A stretch of 12,989 nucleotides of DNA from Caldisericota bacterium. GTDB taxonomy: Bacteria; Caldisericota; Caldisericia; B22-G15. The notes beneath the pieces are model-generated. The model made no database searches. It saw only the letters and a program-made list of their open reading frames with translations, and was not told the DNA's origin. Shown here piece after piece: positions 1-7,389 of this stretch. Numbering within the stretch: the first letter of the stretch is position 1; each line of letters begins with the position of its first letter. The stretch spans positions 1-12,989 of the forward strand of contig QMOO01000014.1 of the NCBI GenBank assembly GCA_003648245.1, in the 5' to 3' direction. A program made the position numbers and the translations under genes.

Positions 1-1
1 A

Positions 2-934
2 AACAAGATGCATAAAAGGATGCTTTTTTTAAGAAAAGGGATTTCAAAGAATTCTAATGCCTATATTCATTATTTGAGAAGCGGTTGTAATTGTGCCTAT
101 TGGCATGGAATTTTTGGCGGACTATACCTTCCACATCTAAGAGATGCAATTTACAAAGAAATAATTACCGCTGAAAGAGAAAATAAAAGAAAAACTGGAT
201 TCTATGTTGAAGATTACAATAAAGATGGCATCGAAGAAATTATATACAGGAATGAAAGATTTATGCTGTTTTTTCACAGAAGGGGTGGCAGGTTGGTAGA
301 GCTGGATGATATTTTATTGGGAAGAAATCTAACAGATGTTATGACAAGATATAAGGAGAGCTATCATCTGGATATACCCAAAGAAGAAACCTCTGATGGT
401 AACGGAGTCAAAACAATACACGAGATTTTCAGGTTAAAAGATAAAGACGCACTTAAGTATCTTAAATTTGATTCATATACAAAGGAAAACTTTCTGGATC
501 ATCATCTAAACTCTATTGAGGAAATAGGTAAAGGTAAACCTTGTCTTGAGATGTATGACTACGAAGTTTCAAAAAACAGACTTCTTTTTAGAGGAGAAGG
601 ATTGATTAAAGAGTTTGTGATTGAGGAAGATTTTATAGAAGCTACAGTTACTATTAATAAAATTAGTAATTTCTATGTAACGGAGTTAAATTTAAGTATT
701 CCGATTGAAGATGTTGAGATGGTAGAGAGAGGAACTTCTATTGTAATATCTAAAAAGGATAGACTTTCCATAGAACTTAACAAAGGAGCGTTGTTTAGAT
801 TTGAACCAATATACACAGTTTCTAATTCCCCCTCCGGTATTGAAAAGATATATCAAGGTATCACTCTATTTTCGGTCTTTCCCTTGAAGGAAGAATATAA
901 TAGAATAAAAATAAAATTAGGAGAATTAAAATGA
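2..934 (+). CDS. GH57 alpha-amylase / 4-alpha-glucanotransferase, C-terminal half (5' partial)
   Basis: The reading frame is open to the left edge, and the first ATG (position 8) is probably internal. The visible part matches the region after the catalytic barrel in the Thermococcus/Pyrococcus 4-alpha-glucanotransferase family. Counting from the ATG at 8, Cys-Asn precedes a WHG-FGGLYLPHLR block at residues 32-45, the hallmark of the middle domain (DUF1925). A beta-rich C-terminal domain (DUF1926 type) follows, with a typical ending around FEPIYTVSNSPSG and IYQG. The family is about 650 residues, so roughly 340 residues, including the GH57 nucleophile Glu and acid/base Asp, lie upstream of the window. 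Family members transfer or hydrolyse alpha-1,4-glucan segments and would remodel or mobilise the glycogen made by the genes downstream. The stop overlaps the next start as ATGA (931-934), which suggests translational coupling. The family is clear; transferase versus amylase activity cannot be decided here. Confidence 0.88.
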   Translation, partial: NKMHKRMLFLRKGISKNSNAYIHYLRSGCNCAYWHGIFGGLYLPHLRDAIYKEIITAERENKRKTGFYVEDYNKDGIEEIIYRNERFMLFFHRRGGRLVELDDILLGRNLTDVMTRYKESYHLDIPKEETSDGNGVKTIHEIFRLKDKDALKYLKFDSYTKENFLDHHLNSIEEIGKGKPCLEMYDYEVSKNRLLFRGEGLIKEFVIEEDFIEATVTINKISNFYVTELNLSIPIEDVEMVERGTSIVISKKDRLSIELNKGALFRFEPIYTVSNSPSGIEKIYQGITLFSVFPLKEEYNRIKIKLGELK

Positions 935-2472
935 AAGGAAAGTTTAGCATTGTTCTTCACACCCATCTTCCGTTCTGCCTTGGGAAGGGAAGATGGCCTT
1001 TTGGAGAGGAGTGGCTTTTTGAGACAGTTTTTGATACCTATCTGCCCCTTCTTAAGGTACTAAATGAGTTAGTAGAGGAGGGAAAGAAATTTAAGATTGT
1101 TGTGGGGTTAACTCCGGTTCTTCTTGAACAATTAAAATCTTATTACTTTAAGGAAAAATTTCTTGAGTATCTTGATCAAAAGGAAGAACTTGGTAAGAAA
1201 GATCTTGTTCATTTTAAGGGTAATTCTACCTATGTAAGCCTCACAGAGTATTATCTGAAGGAGATTGAAGATATAAGAAATCTCTTTGTTTCTCTAAATG
1301 AAGATATAGTTTCAGGTTTTGTGTCCCTTGAAAGGGCAGGTTTTGTGGAGATAATAACATCTGCTGCAACGCATGCCTATCTTCCACTTTTAAAAAACGA
1401 TCTATCACGAGAGGTGGAGATAAAGAGCGGAGTAACAATTCATAGAAATTGGATAGGAAAATCTCCTTCTGGATTCTGGCTGCCTGAATGCGGGTATAAA
1501 CCTGGTGTGGAAGAAATTCTTAAAGAGAATGGAATAAAATATTTTATACTGGATGCACATTCGCTTGTTGAGAGTGAAGAGGTTGTTATGGAGTATGGAA
1601 GAAGGCTTCCGAAATTGAAACTTCCCCCTGAATCAAAGACCTTTCTTCCATACGAGATAAAAGACGATATATATGTCTTTTTAAGAAACCCATCAACCAG
1701 CGAGCAGGTGTGGTCAAGGGATTTTGGTTATCCAGGGGACGGGGTCTATAGAGAATTCCATAAGAAGTTTGAGATTTCAGGTTTCCAGTACTGGAAGATA
1801 ACAGATAAAAATGTTCCTCTTGGAGAGAAGAAAGTGTATAGCGTTGATGAGGCAAGGGAAAAGATAAAAGTTCATGCTCATCACTTTGTTTCTCTTTTAA
1901 AGGAGAAACTCTTTTCTTTTTATAAACAAAACAGAATAGAGGGAATGGTTCTGTCAGCATATGATACAGAACTATTTGGTCATTGGTGGTATGAAGGTCC
2001 TCTGTGGTTAAAAGAGGTCCTGTCTCTTATAAGTGAAGATGAAGCTATTGATTCAGTCTCTCCTTCAGATTTTATAAAAACTGGAGCAAAAAGCAAGGGA
2101 TTATTTAGAGAGAGTTCATGGGGACTTGGAGGGTTTCATTACACATGGTATAATTCAGAGACTTCATGGATGTGGGATATGATACATGAAGATGAGGATG
2201 AATTTAAGTCTTTATTTCATAAACTTTCAGGAAAGGAAGGTTCTTTACTTCTCAGAGAGTTTCTGCTTGAATTGAGCTCAGATTGGCCATTCCTTGTTAC
2301 CACTTCTCAGGCGAAGGAATATGGGAAGGAGAGATTTTTGGAACACAGAAGAAAATTTATGAAGATTGTTGAGCTTATAAAGGGGATAAAGAAGGAAATT
2401 GTTAATTTAGATGAGATTGAAACAGAAGATTTTATATTTAAAGATTTAAGGATAGAGGACTTAAGGAGGTAG
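931..2472 (+). CDS. GH57 1,4-alpha-glucan branching enzyme (DUF1957 family)
   Basis: This 513-residue protein carries all five GH57 conserved regions in the branching-enzyme (AmyC/TK1436-like) form. These are HTHLPF at 10-15; ATHAYLPLL in the second region; WLPEC at 183-187, with E186 as predicted nucleophile; YDTELFGHWW at 344-353, with D345 as predicted acid/base; and SSWG-GGFH-TWYN from 395 onward. The C-terminal helical part belongs to the DUF1957 domain. Length fits the bacterial GH57 branching enzymes (about 510-530). It would create alpha-1,6 branches in glycogen in the cytoplasm; no signal peptide is visible. The start is supported by an AGGAG at 919-923, seven bases upstream, and by the ATGA overlap with the preceding gene. 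It lies in one operon with glycogen synthase and replaces the GH13 GlgB, which is not seen here. Some close relatives were first described as alpha-amylases, so branching is the likelier but not the only possible activity. Confidence 0.9.
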   Translation: MKGKFSIVLHTHLPFCLGKGRWPFGEEWLFETVFDTYLPLLKVLNELVEEGKKFKIVVGLTPVLLEQLKSYYFKEKFLEYLDQKEELGKKDLVHFKGNSTYVSLTEYYLKEIEDIRNLFVSLNEDIVSGFVSLERAGFVEIITSAATHAYLPLLKNDLSREVEIKSGVTIHRNWIGKSPSGFWLPECGYKPGVEEILKENGIKYFILDAHSLVESEEVVMEYGRRLPKLKLPPESKTFLPYEIKDDIYVFLRNPSTSEQVWSRDFGYPGDGVYREFHKKFEISGFQYWKITDKNVPLGEKKVYSVDEAREKIKVHAHHFVSLLKEKLFSFYKQNRIEGMVLSAYDTELFGHWWYEGPLWLKEVLSLISEDEAIDSVSPSDFIKTGAKSKGLFRESSWGLGGFHYTWYNSETSWMWDMIHEDEDEFKSLFHKLSGKEGSLLLREFLLELSSDWPFLVTTSQAKEYGKERFLEHRRKFMKIVELIKGIKKEIVNLDEIETEDFIFKDLRIEDLRR

Positions 2473-2475
2473 AGT

Positions 2476-3480
2476 ATGCCAGAACTGAGAAAGGATCCTG
2501 TCATAGGAAGATGGGTTATTATATCTACTGAAAGGGCATTGAGGCCACATGACTATAAGGTAGAAGAGGAGAAGAAGGAAGTAGATCTTTCAAAGTGTCC
2601 CTTTGAGCCAGGTAATGAGAAGATGACTCCTCCAGAGATAATGGCTTACAGGAAACCTGGAACAAAAAAGGATGAAGAGGGATGGTGGATTCGTGTTGTT
2701 CCCAATAAATACCCCGCACTTAGAATTGAGGGAGAGCTAAATAAAAGAGGGGTGGGAATGTATGATATGATGAACGGAATTGGTGCCCATGAAGTTGTTA
2801 TTGAAACTCCAAATCATTTTGAAGAAATGCACAAAATGCCAGAAAAACAAATAGAAGAAGTTTTGTGGGCGTGGAGAGACAGAATGCTTGATTTAAGAAG
2901 GGATAAGAGATTTAAGTATATTCTTATATTCAAAAACAAAGGATCTCAAGCAGGAGCGTCTCTTGAACATCCGCATTCCCAGATAATAGCCTTACCCATT
3001 GTTCCTGTAAGGGTGAAGGAAGAGCTTCATGGTTCAAAGCTTTACTACGATTATAAAGATAGATGTGTGTTTTGCGACATTTTAAATCAGGAACTGGGAG
3101 AAAGAGAAAGACTTGTTGAGGAGAATGGAGAATTCGTCTCATTTGTTCCATTTGCTCCAAGATTTCCCTTTGAAATATGGATTTTGCCAAAGAAACATTC
3201 ATGTGATTATACAGAGATTACAAGAGCAGGGGTTGCAAGCCTTTCTCGTGTTTTAAAGAGAACTCTTCAGAGACTTACATTAGCCTTGAATGATCCACCA
3301 TATAATCTTATAATTCACACTTCTCCCGTAGATGAACTGAATCTACCTTACTATCATTGGCATATGGAGATAATGCCAAGGCTAACAAAAGTTGCAGGAT
3401 TTGAATGGGGTACAGGTTTTTATATAAATCCCACAAAACCAGAAGATGCAGCTATGTATCTACGGGAGATAGAATTATGA
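2476..3480 (+). CDS. galT: galactose-1-phosphate uridylyltransferase (GalT family)
   Basis: This 334-residue HIT-superfamily transferase is slightly shorter than E. coli GalT (348). The active-site HPHSQ is at 165-169, with H167 equivalent to the uridylylated histidine. Other family landmarks are an N-terminal CPFEPGNE (C41), H114, a second C-x-x-C at C197/C200, H281 and HWH at 294-296. GalT swaps UMP between UDP-glucose and galactose-1-P. No galK or galE is adjacent; the neighbours are glucan-synthesis genes, a context where GalT homologues may instead act on NDP-glucose, as in the plant GalT-like ADP-glucose phosphorylase (inference). The first metal site is unusual: the second Cys of the N-terminal pair is Glu44. 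A strong AAGGAGGT (2463-2470) sits five bases before the ATG and overlaps the previous stop codon. The gene ends in an ATGA overlap with glgA. Family is certain; the physiological substrate is open. Confidence 0.88.
   Translation: MPELRKDPVIGRWVIISTERALRPHDYKVEEEKKEVDLSKCPFEPGNEKMTPPEIMAYRKPGTKKDEEGWWIRVVPNKYPALRIEGELNKRGVGMYDMMNGIGAHEVVIETPNHFEEMHKMPEKQIEEVLWAWRDRMLDLRRDKRFKYILIFKNKGSQAGASLEHPHSQIIALPIVPVRVKEELHGSKLYYDYKDRCVFCDILNQELGERERLVEENGEFVSFVPFAPRFPFEIWILPKKHSCDYTEITRAGVASLSRVLKRTLQRLTLALNDPPYNLIIHTSPVDELNLPYYHWHMEIMPRLTKVAGFEWGTGFYINPTKPEDAAMYLREIEL
3464..3468 (+). promoter_or_regulatory. ribosome binding site setting the glgA start
   Basis: GGGAG lies eight bases before the ATG at 3477, inside the end of galT. 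It supports starting GlgA at the residue that opens the canonical MKIAFVVPE N-terminus, not at an upstream in-frame ATG at 3405, which would add 24 residues read from galT codons in another frame. Confidence 0.7.
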
Positions 3481-4898
3481 AAATAGCATTTGTTGTGCCT
3501 GAAGCTGTACCCTACATAAAAACAGGTGGACTTGGTGATGTAGCAGGAACTTTACCTGTCTATTTAACTAAGCTGGGATTTAATACTATTCTTATTCTCC
3601 CACTTTATAAAACAATAAAGGATAAGAATCTGGAGCTTGAGCTTGTAGAGAAGGGAGATGTAAAATTAGGTGAAAGAACTTTCCCTTTTTCAATATACAG
3701 ACACAAGGAAGCTCAGGTATATTTTATTGAAAATGATGAATTTTTCCTAAGGGATTCTCCATATAACACAAAAGAGGGGGATTATCCTGATAATTATATA
3801 AGGTTTGCGTTTTTTTCTAAGGTAAGCCTTGATTTTATAGTTAAAAGGGGAGATGTTGATGTAATTCATGTTCATGATTGGCAAACATCTATTCTTCCAG
3901 TGTATAAAGAGCTATTCTATCCAAATGGTAAAGAGAAGGTAGTTCTTACGATACACAACATAGGTTATCAGGGCATCTTCCCAAGAGATGTTTTGAAGGA
4001 AATTTCTATTCCACCGTCACTTTTTACAATAGATGGTCTGGAGTTTTACGGCAATGTAAATTATTTAAAAGGTGGGATACTCTTCTCAGATTGTGTAACA
4101 ACCGTTTCTCCTTCCTATGCAAAGGAGATACAAACAAAGGAGTATGGATTTGGACTTGAGGGTGTACTTAGGAAGGCAAGAAGAAAATTGTTTGGTATTA
4201 TCAACGGAATAGATTATTCCTACTGGAATCCAGAGGTGGATAAATTCATTAAAGTAAATTATGGAAAGGATGACATTGATAAGAAGTTAGAAAATAAAAA
4301 GCTTCTCTTTGAAGAGCTAAATCTAAATTTTCCCTTATCTTTACCCCTATTTTCTCTGATTTCGAGACTTGTTTCTCAGAAGGGGATAGATATTTTAATA
4401 GAGGGCTTTGATGATATTATGAAACTTCCGCTTAACTTTGTTCTTCTTGGAACAGGAGATAAGGAGTTTGAAGAAAAGCTTATGTCTTTGGGAGAAAAAT
4501 ACAGGAGTAAATTCATTCCACTTATAAAGTTTGATGAGGGTCTTGCGCATAGAATATATGCTGCCAGTGATTTCTTTCTTATGCCTTCAAAGTTTGAGCC
4601 ATGTGGTTTGGGTCAGATGATTGCATTAAGATATGGAGCTGTTCCCATAGTCAGAAGAACAGGAGGGCTTAAGGATACAATTCAGGACTATCATGAGAAA
4701 ACCAATTGTGGAAATGGTATAAGCTTTGATGAGTATGATTCCTTTGATCTTATTAAATCAGTGGAGAGAGGGGTAAAGATATTTAGAGAAGGGAATTCTT
4801 ATAAAAAAATTCAGGAGATAGGGATGAATTGTGACTATTCGTGGGATTCATCTGCAAAGGAATATTTAAACTTATACAGGAGGTTGAAGGAGGAATAA
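3477..4898 (+). CDS. glgA: glycogen synthase (GT5)
   Basis: This 473-residue protein has the usual length of bacterial GlgA. It adds glucose from ADP-glucose (some homologues use UDP-glucose) to the non-reducing end of alpha-1,4-glucan. The N-terminal GT5 domain opens with KTGGLGDV at 15-22, the nucleotide-sugar-binding KxGGL motif. The C-terminal GT1-like domain carries FEPCGLGQ at 373-380, with E374 as the conserved catalytic-loop Glu, followed by the conserved VRRTGGLKDT segment. The ATG at 3477 overlaps the galT stop as ATGA. A longer in-frame version from 3405 is unlikely, because those extra codons lie within galT and would add residues absent from the family. It stands between the nucleotide-sugar genes and the GH57 branching enzyme in one operon, which fits a dedicated glycogen pathway. 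Donor preference cannot be read from the sequence. Confidence 0.95.
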   Translation: MKIAFVVPEAVPYIKTGGLGDVAGTLPVYLTKLGFNTILILPLYKTIKDKNLELELVEKGDVKLGERTFPFSIYRHKEAQVYFIENDEFFLRDSPYNTKEGDYPDNYIRFAFFSKVSLDFIVKRGDVDVIHVHDWQTSILPVYKELFYPNGKEKVVLTIHNIGYQGIFPRDVLKEISIPPSLFTIDGLEFYGNVNYLKGGILFSDCVTTVSPSYAKEIQTKEYGFGLEGVLRKARRKLFGIINGIDYSYWNPEVDKFIKVNYGKDDIDKKLENKKLLFEELNLNFPLSLPLFSLISRLVSQKGIDILIEGFDDIMKLPLNFVLLGTGDKEFEEKLMSLGEKYRSKFIPLIKFDEGLAHRIYAASDFFLMPSKFEPCGLGQMIALRYGAVPIVRRTGGLKDTIQDYHEKTNCGNGISFDEYDSFDLIKSVERGVKIFREGNSYKKIQEIGMNCDYSWDSSAKEYLNLYRRLKEE

Positions 4899-4899
4899 A

Positions 4900-7389
4900 A
4901 TGAAAGTTGTGATAATGGCTGGGGGGTTTGGTACAAGATTAAGGCCCTTAACTGTAAATATTCCAAAACCCATGGTTCCCCTTGCAAACAAACCAATGAT
5001 GGTTCATATAATAAAGCTTTTAAAGAGACACAACCTTAAAGATATAATTGTTATCCTTTATCATCAGCCACAATTAATAAAGGACTACTTTAAAGACGGA
5101 AAAGAGTTTGGGGTAAAAATTGAGTATGTTACAAGTGAAGAGGATTTAGGTACTGCAGGAGCTGTAGGGCTGGCAAGGGACAAACTAAAAGAAACTTTTC
5201 TTGTTATCTCTGGCGATGTTCTTACAGATTTTAATCTTTCAGAGGTTATTTCTTTTCATAAAGACAATAAATCTCTTGCCACAATTACCCTTACAAGAGT
5301 TGAGAATCCACTTCAATACGGGATAGTTATAACCGATACAAAGGGAAGGATTAAAAGATTCCTTGAGAAACCGTCATGGGGAGAAGTTTTCTCTGACACC
5401 ATAAACACCGGTATATATGTGCTCGAACCGGATATTTTTGAGTTTGTTCCTGAAGGAAAGGAATTTGATTTCTCTAAAAACCTGTTTCCTCAAATTCTTT
5501 CAAAGAAACTTCCTCTCTTTGGTTTTATTTCAGATGGTTATTGGAGAGATATAGGAAACATAAGGGAATACAAAAGAGCCCATATGGATATTTTGAGAGG
5601 GAGAGTTGATATAGAAATTGAGGGAAGAAGAGTGGGAAAGATTGGAAGTGATGTATGGGTTGGTGAAAACTCTCATATAAAAGATATTAAAGATTTCCAC
5701 GGGGCAGTTGTTATCGGGAAGAATGTTAATGTGGGAGTTGCAGAAATAACAAACTCTTTTATTGGAGATAATGTAAAGATAGAAGATGGAACTCTTATAG
5801 AAAACTCTATTATATGGGACAGTACTTCAATAGAAAGGAACTGTAAAATAATAAATTCTGTAATATGTAGAAGAGTAAAGATAAGAGAAAGTGCTATTCT
5901 TGAGGGGGATAACACCGTATCAGATGATTGTGAGATAGGAAAAGGGGCCAAGTTAAGACCAACAATATCCATATGGCCCAATAAAATTGTGGAAGATGGA
6001 GCTGTGGTAACAAGCAGTCTTGTGTGGGGTAAGGTATGGACAAGGTCCCTTTTTGGATCATATGGAATACTCGGAGTAAATAATGTTGAGGTAACTCCTG
6101 AGTTTGCTGCGAAACTCGGGTGTGCCTATGGCACATTTCTTGGTAAGGGTGCTGTTGTGTATACAGGAAGAGATGCCCACGAATCATCAAGGATGATCAA
6201 AAGAGCTCTTATAGCTGGTTTAATGGCTACAGGGGTTGATGTTATGGACCTTCGAGCATCTCCTGTTCCTCTTGTGAGATTTGCCATAAAGAGTTTAAAT
6301 GGAAGTGGTGGACTTCATGTTAAGAGGTCTCCTTTTGATCCAAACTTTATAAATATAAAGTTCTTTGATAGATCAGGATACGATATCTCACCTGGTCAGG
6401 AAAAATCTATCGAAAGATTATTTTTTAGAGAAGAATTTAACAGAGCGAGTGTAGAAGATGTGGGACATTTGGATATTCCACCAAGGGTGGTGGAATCTTA
6501 CAGGGAATTTTATCTTGACAATTTAGATGTAAAGAGCATTAAGAATTCAAGTCTTAAATTTGTAATTGATTATTCCTATGGTACACCAGTGTTGTTCTTC
6601 CCGGCAATAATAGGTGATTTTGGTCTTGAAATAGTTTCTTTGAATGCATATATGGATGGTAAGAGATCTGTAAGGTCATTATCAGAATTCAAAGAGGCAC
6701 TCAACAAAGTTTCATCAGTGGTAAAATCTCTTGATGCCCACTTTGGTGTGCTTCTTGATGCTGGTGGAGAAAAGATTTTTGGAATAGATGCTACAGGAGA
6801 AATACTGTCAAATACAAGACTTGTTGCTATATTTTTGAAGTTATTAAAAGGGGAGAAAGAGGAGTTTTCTGTTACTCTTCCTGTAAATGCATCCTTTGAA
6901 CTTGAGCAGTACATAAAATCACTGAATATAGGGATACGCTGGTCATCCACGCTGTCCCGAAACATTATAAGAGAAGCTTCAAAAACAGATATAGCAGTAG
7001 ATTTGATGGGTGGGTTCATATTCTCAAATTTCCTTCCATTCTTTGATGGTATGTACAGTGTTGGGAAATTTATAGAGCTTCTATCCAAGTTTGAGGGAGA
7101 GTTAAGTGAGTTAAAGAAAGAGACTCCGAAGAGAGATCCCAGTCACATAGAAATTCCATGTCCATGGGAACTTAAGGGAAGAGTAATGAGAAATCTATCT
7201 GAGAAAACATCTGATCTATCAGAATTAATTGAAGGTGTGAAGTTTAGAGAAGAAGATGGGTTTGTGTTTGTGCTACCAGATAGCGATAGGGCTGTAATTC
7301 ACATATACTCAAGTTTTATTAAGGAAGAGAAAGAAAGAAAGAGAATGAAGGAAATCAAAGAAAGGATTGAATCATGGATAAAGAAATAA
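4900..7389 (+). CDS. sugar-phosphate nucleotidyltransferase / hexapeptide beta-helix / phosphomannomutase-like fusion (mannose-1-phosphate guanylyltransferase family)
   Basis: This 829-residue protein has three parts. Residues 1-235 form an NTP-transferase domain with AGGFGTRLRPLT at 7-18, PKP at 22-24 and the metal-binding GD at 105-106; it would join a hexose-1-phosphate to an NTP. Residues about 250-377 form a left-handed beta-helix of hexapeptide repeats. Residues about 383-829 follow the phosphoglucomutase/phosphomannomutase fold (YTGRDAHESSR, then CPWELKGRVMR in the last domain), but the catalytic sites are eroded. The phosphoserine loop is replaced by GLHVKRSPFDP at 471-481, and the metal loop reads DAGGEK at 620-625 instead of DGDxDR. 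This architecture is known and usually annotated as mannose-1-phosphate guanylyltransferase. In this glycogen operon, which lacks glgC, it is also a candidate NDP-glucose pyrophosphorylase (inference). AAGGAGGA at 4887-4894 supports the start; glgA ends one base before it. Confidence 0.87.
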   Translation: MKVVIMAGGFGTRLRPLTVNIPKPMVPLANKPMMVHIIKLLKRHNLKDIIVILYHQPQLIKDYFKDGKEFGVKIEYVTSEEDLGTAGAVGLARDKLKETFLVISGDVLTDFNLSEVISFHKDNKSLATITLTRVENPLQYGIVITDTKGRIKRFLEKPSWGEVFSDTINTGIYVLEPDIFEFVPEGKEFDFSKNLFPQILSKKLPLFGFISDGYWRDIGNIREYKRAHMDILRGRVDIEIEGRRVGKIGSDVWVGENSHIKDIKDFHGAVVIGKNVNVGVAEITNSFIGDNVKIEDGTLIENSIIWDSTSIERNCKIINSVICRRVKIRESAILEGDNTVSDDCEIGKGAKLRPTISIWPNKIVEDGAVVTSSLVWGKVWTRSLFGSYGILGVNNVEVTPEFAAKLGCAYGTFLGKGAVVYTGRDAHESSRMIKRALIAGLMATGVDVMDLRASPVPLVRFAIKSLNGSGGLHVKRSPFDPNFINIKFFDRSGYDISPGQEKSIERLFFREEFNRASVEDVGHLDIPPRVVESYREFYLDNLDVKSIKNSSLKFVIDYSYGTPVLFFPAIIGDFGLEIVSLNAYMDGKRSVRSLSEFKEALNKVSSVVKSLDAHFGVLLDAGGEKIFGIDATGEILSNTRLVAIFLKLLKGEKEEFSVTLPVNASFELEQYIKSLNIGIRWSSTLSRNIIREASKTDIAVDLMGGFIFSNFLPFFDGMYSVGKFIELLSKFEGELSELKKETPKRDPSHIEIPCPWELKGRVMRNLSEKTSDLSELIEGVKFREEDGFVFVLPDSDRAVIHIYSSFIKEEKERKRMKEIKERIESWIKK
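6475..6496 (+). repeat. perfect 9-bp inverted repeat with a 4-base loop, inside the fusion gene
   Basis: ATTCCACCA (6475-6483) and TGGTGGAAT (6488-6496) flank the loop AGGG. The hairpin lies in coding sequence for the mutase-like part of the fusion gene. No T-tract follows, so it is not an intrinsic terminator. It may be chance. Confidence 0.45.
7361..7366 (+). promoter_or_regulatory. ribosome binding site of the overlapping mutase gene
   Basis: AAAGGA lies seven bases before the ATG at 7374, inside the last codons of the fusion gene. It supports a start that creates a 16-base overlap, and thus translational coupling. Confidence 0.5.

Noticed and set aside
1586..1960. A 124-codon open frame on the minus strand opposite the branching enzyme
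   Set aside because: It overlaps a gene with all its catalytic motifs intact and shows no recognisable protein features.
3405..3476. An in-frame ATG giving glycogen synthase 24 extra N-terminal residues
   Set aside because: The extra codons lie within galT in another frame, the residues do not resemble GlgA, and the ATG at 3477 gives the canonical MKIAFVVPE start with a ribosome site and ATGA overlap.
6515..6520. TTGACA within the fusion gene as an internal promoter for the downstream mutase
   Set aside because: The hexamers at 16-18 bases downstream do not resemble a -10, and the mutase start is more than 800 bases away.
6576..7088. A 170-codon open frame on the minus strand opposite the fusion gene
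   Set aside because: It is antisense to a well-supported coding sequence, resembles no family I recognise, and has no promoter or neighbour in its favour.
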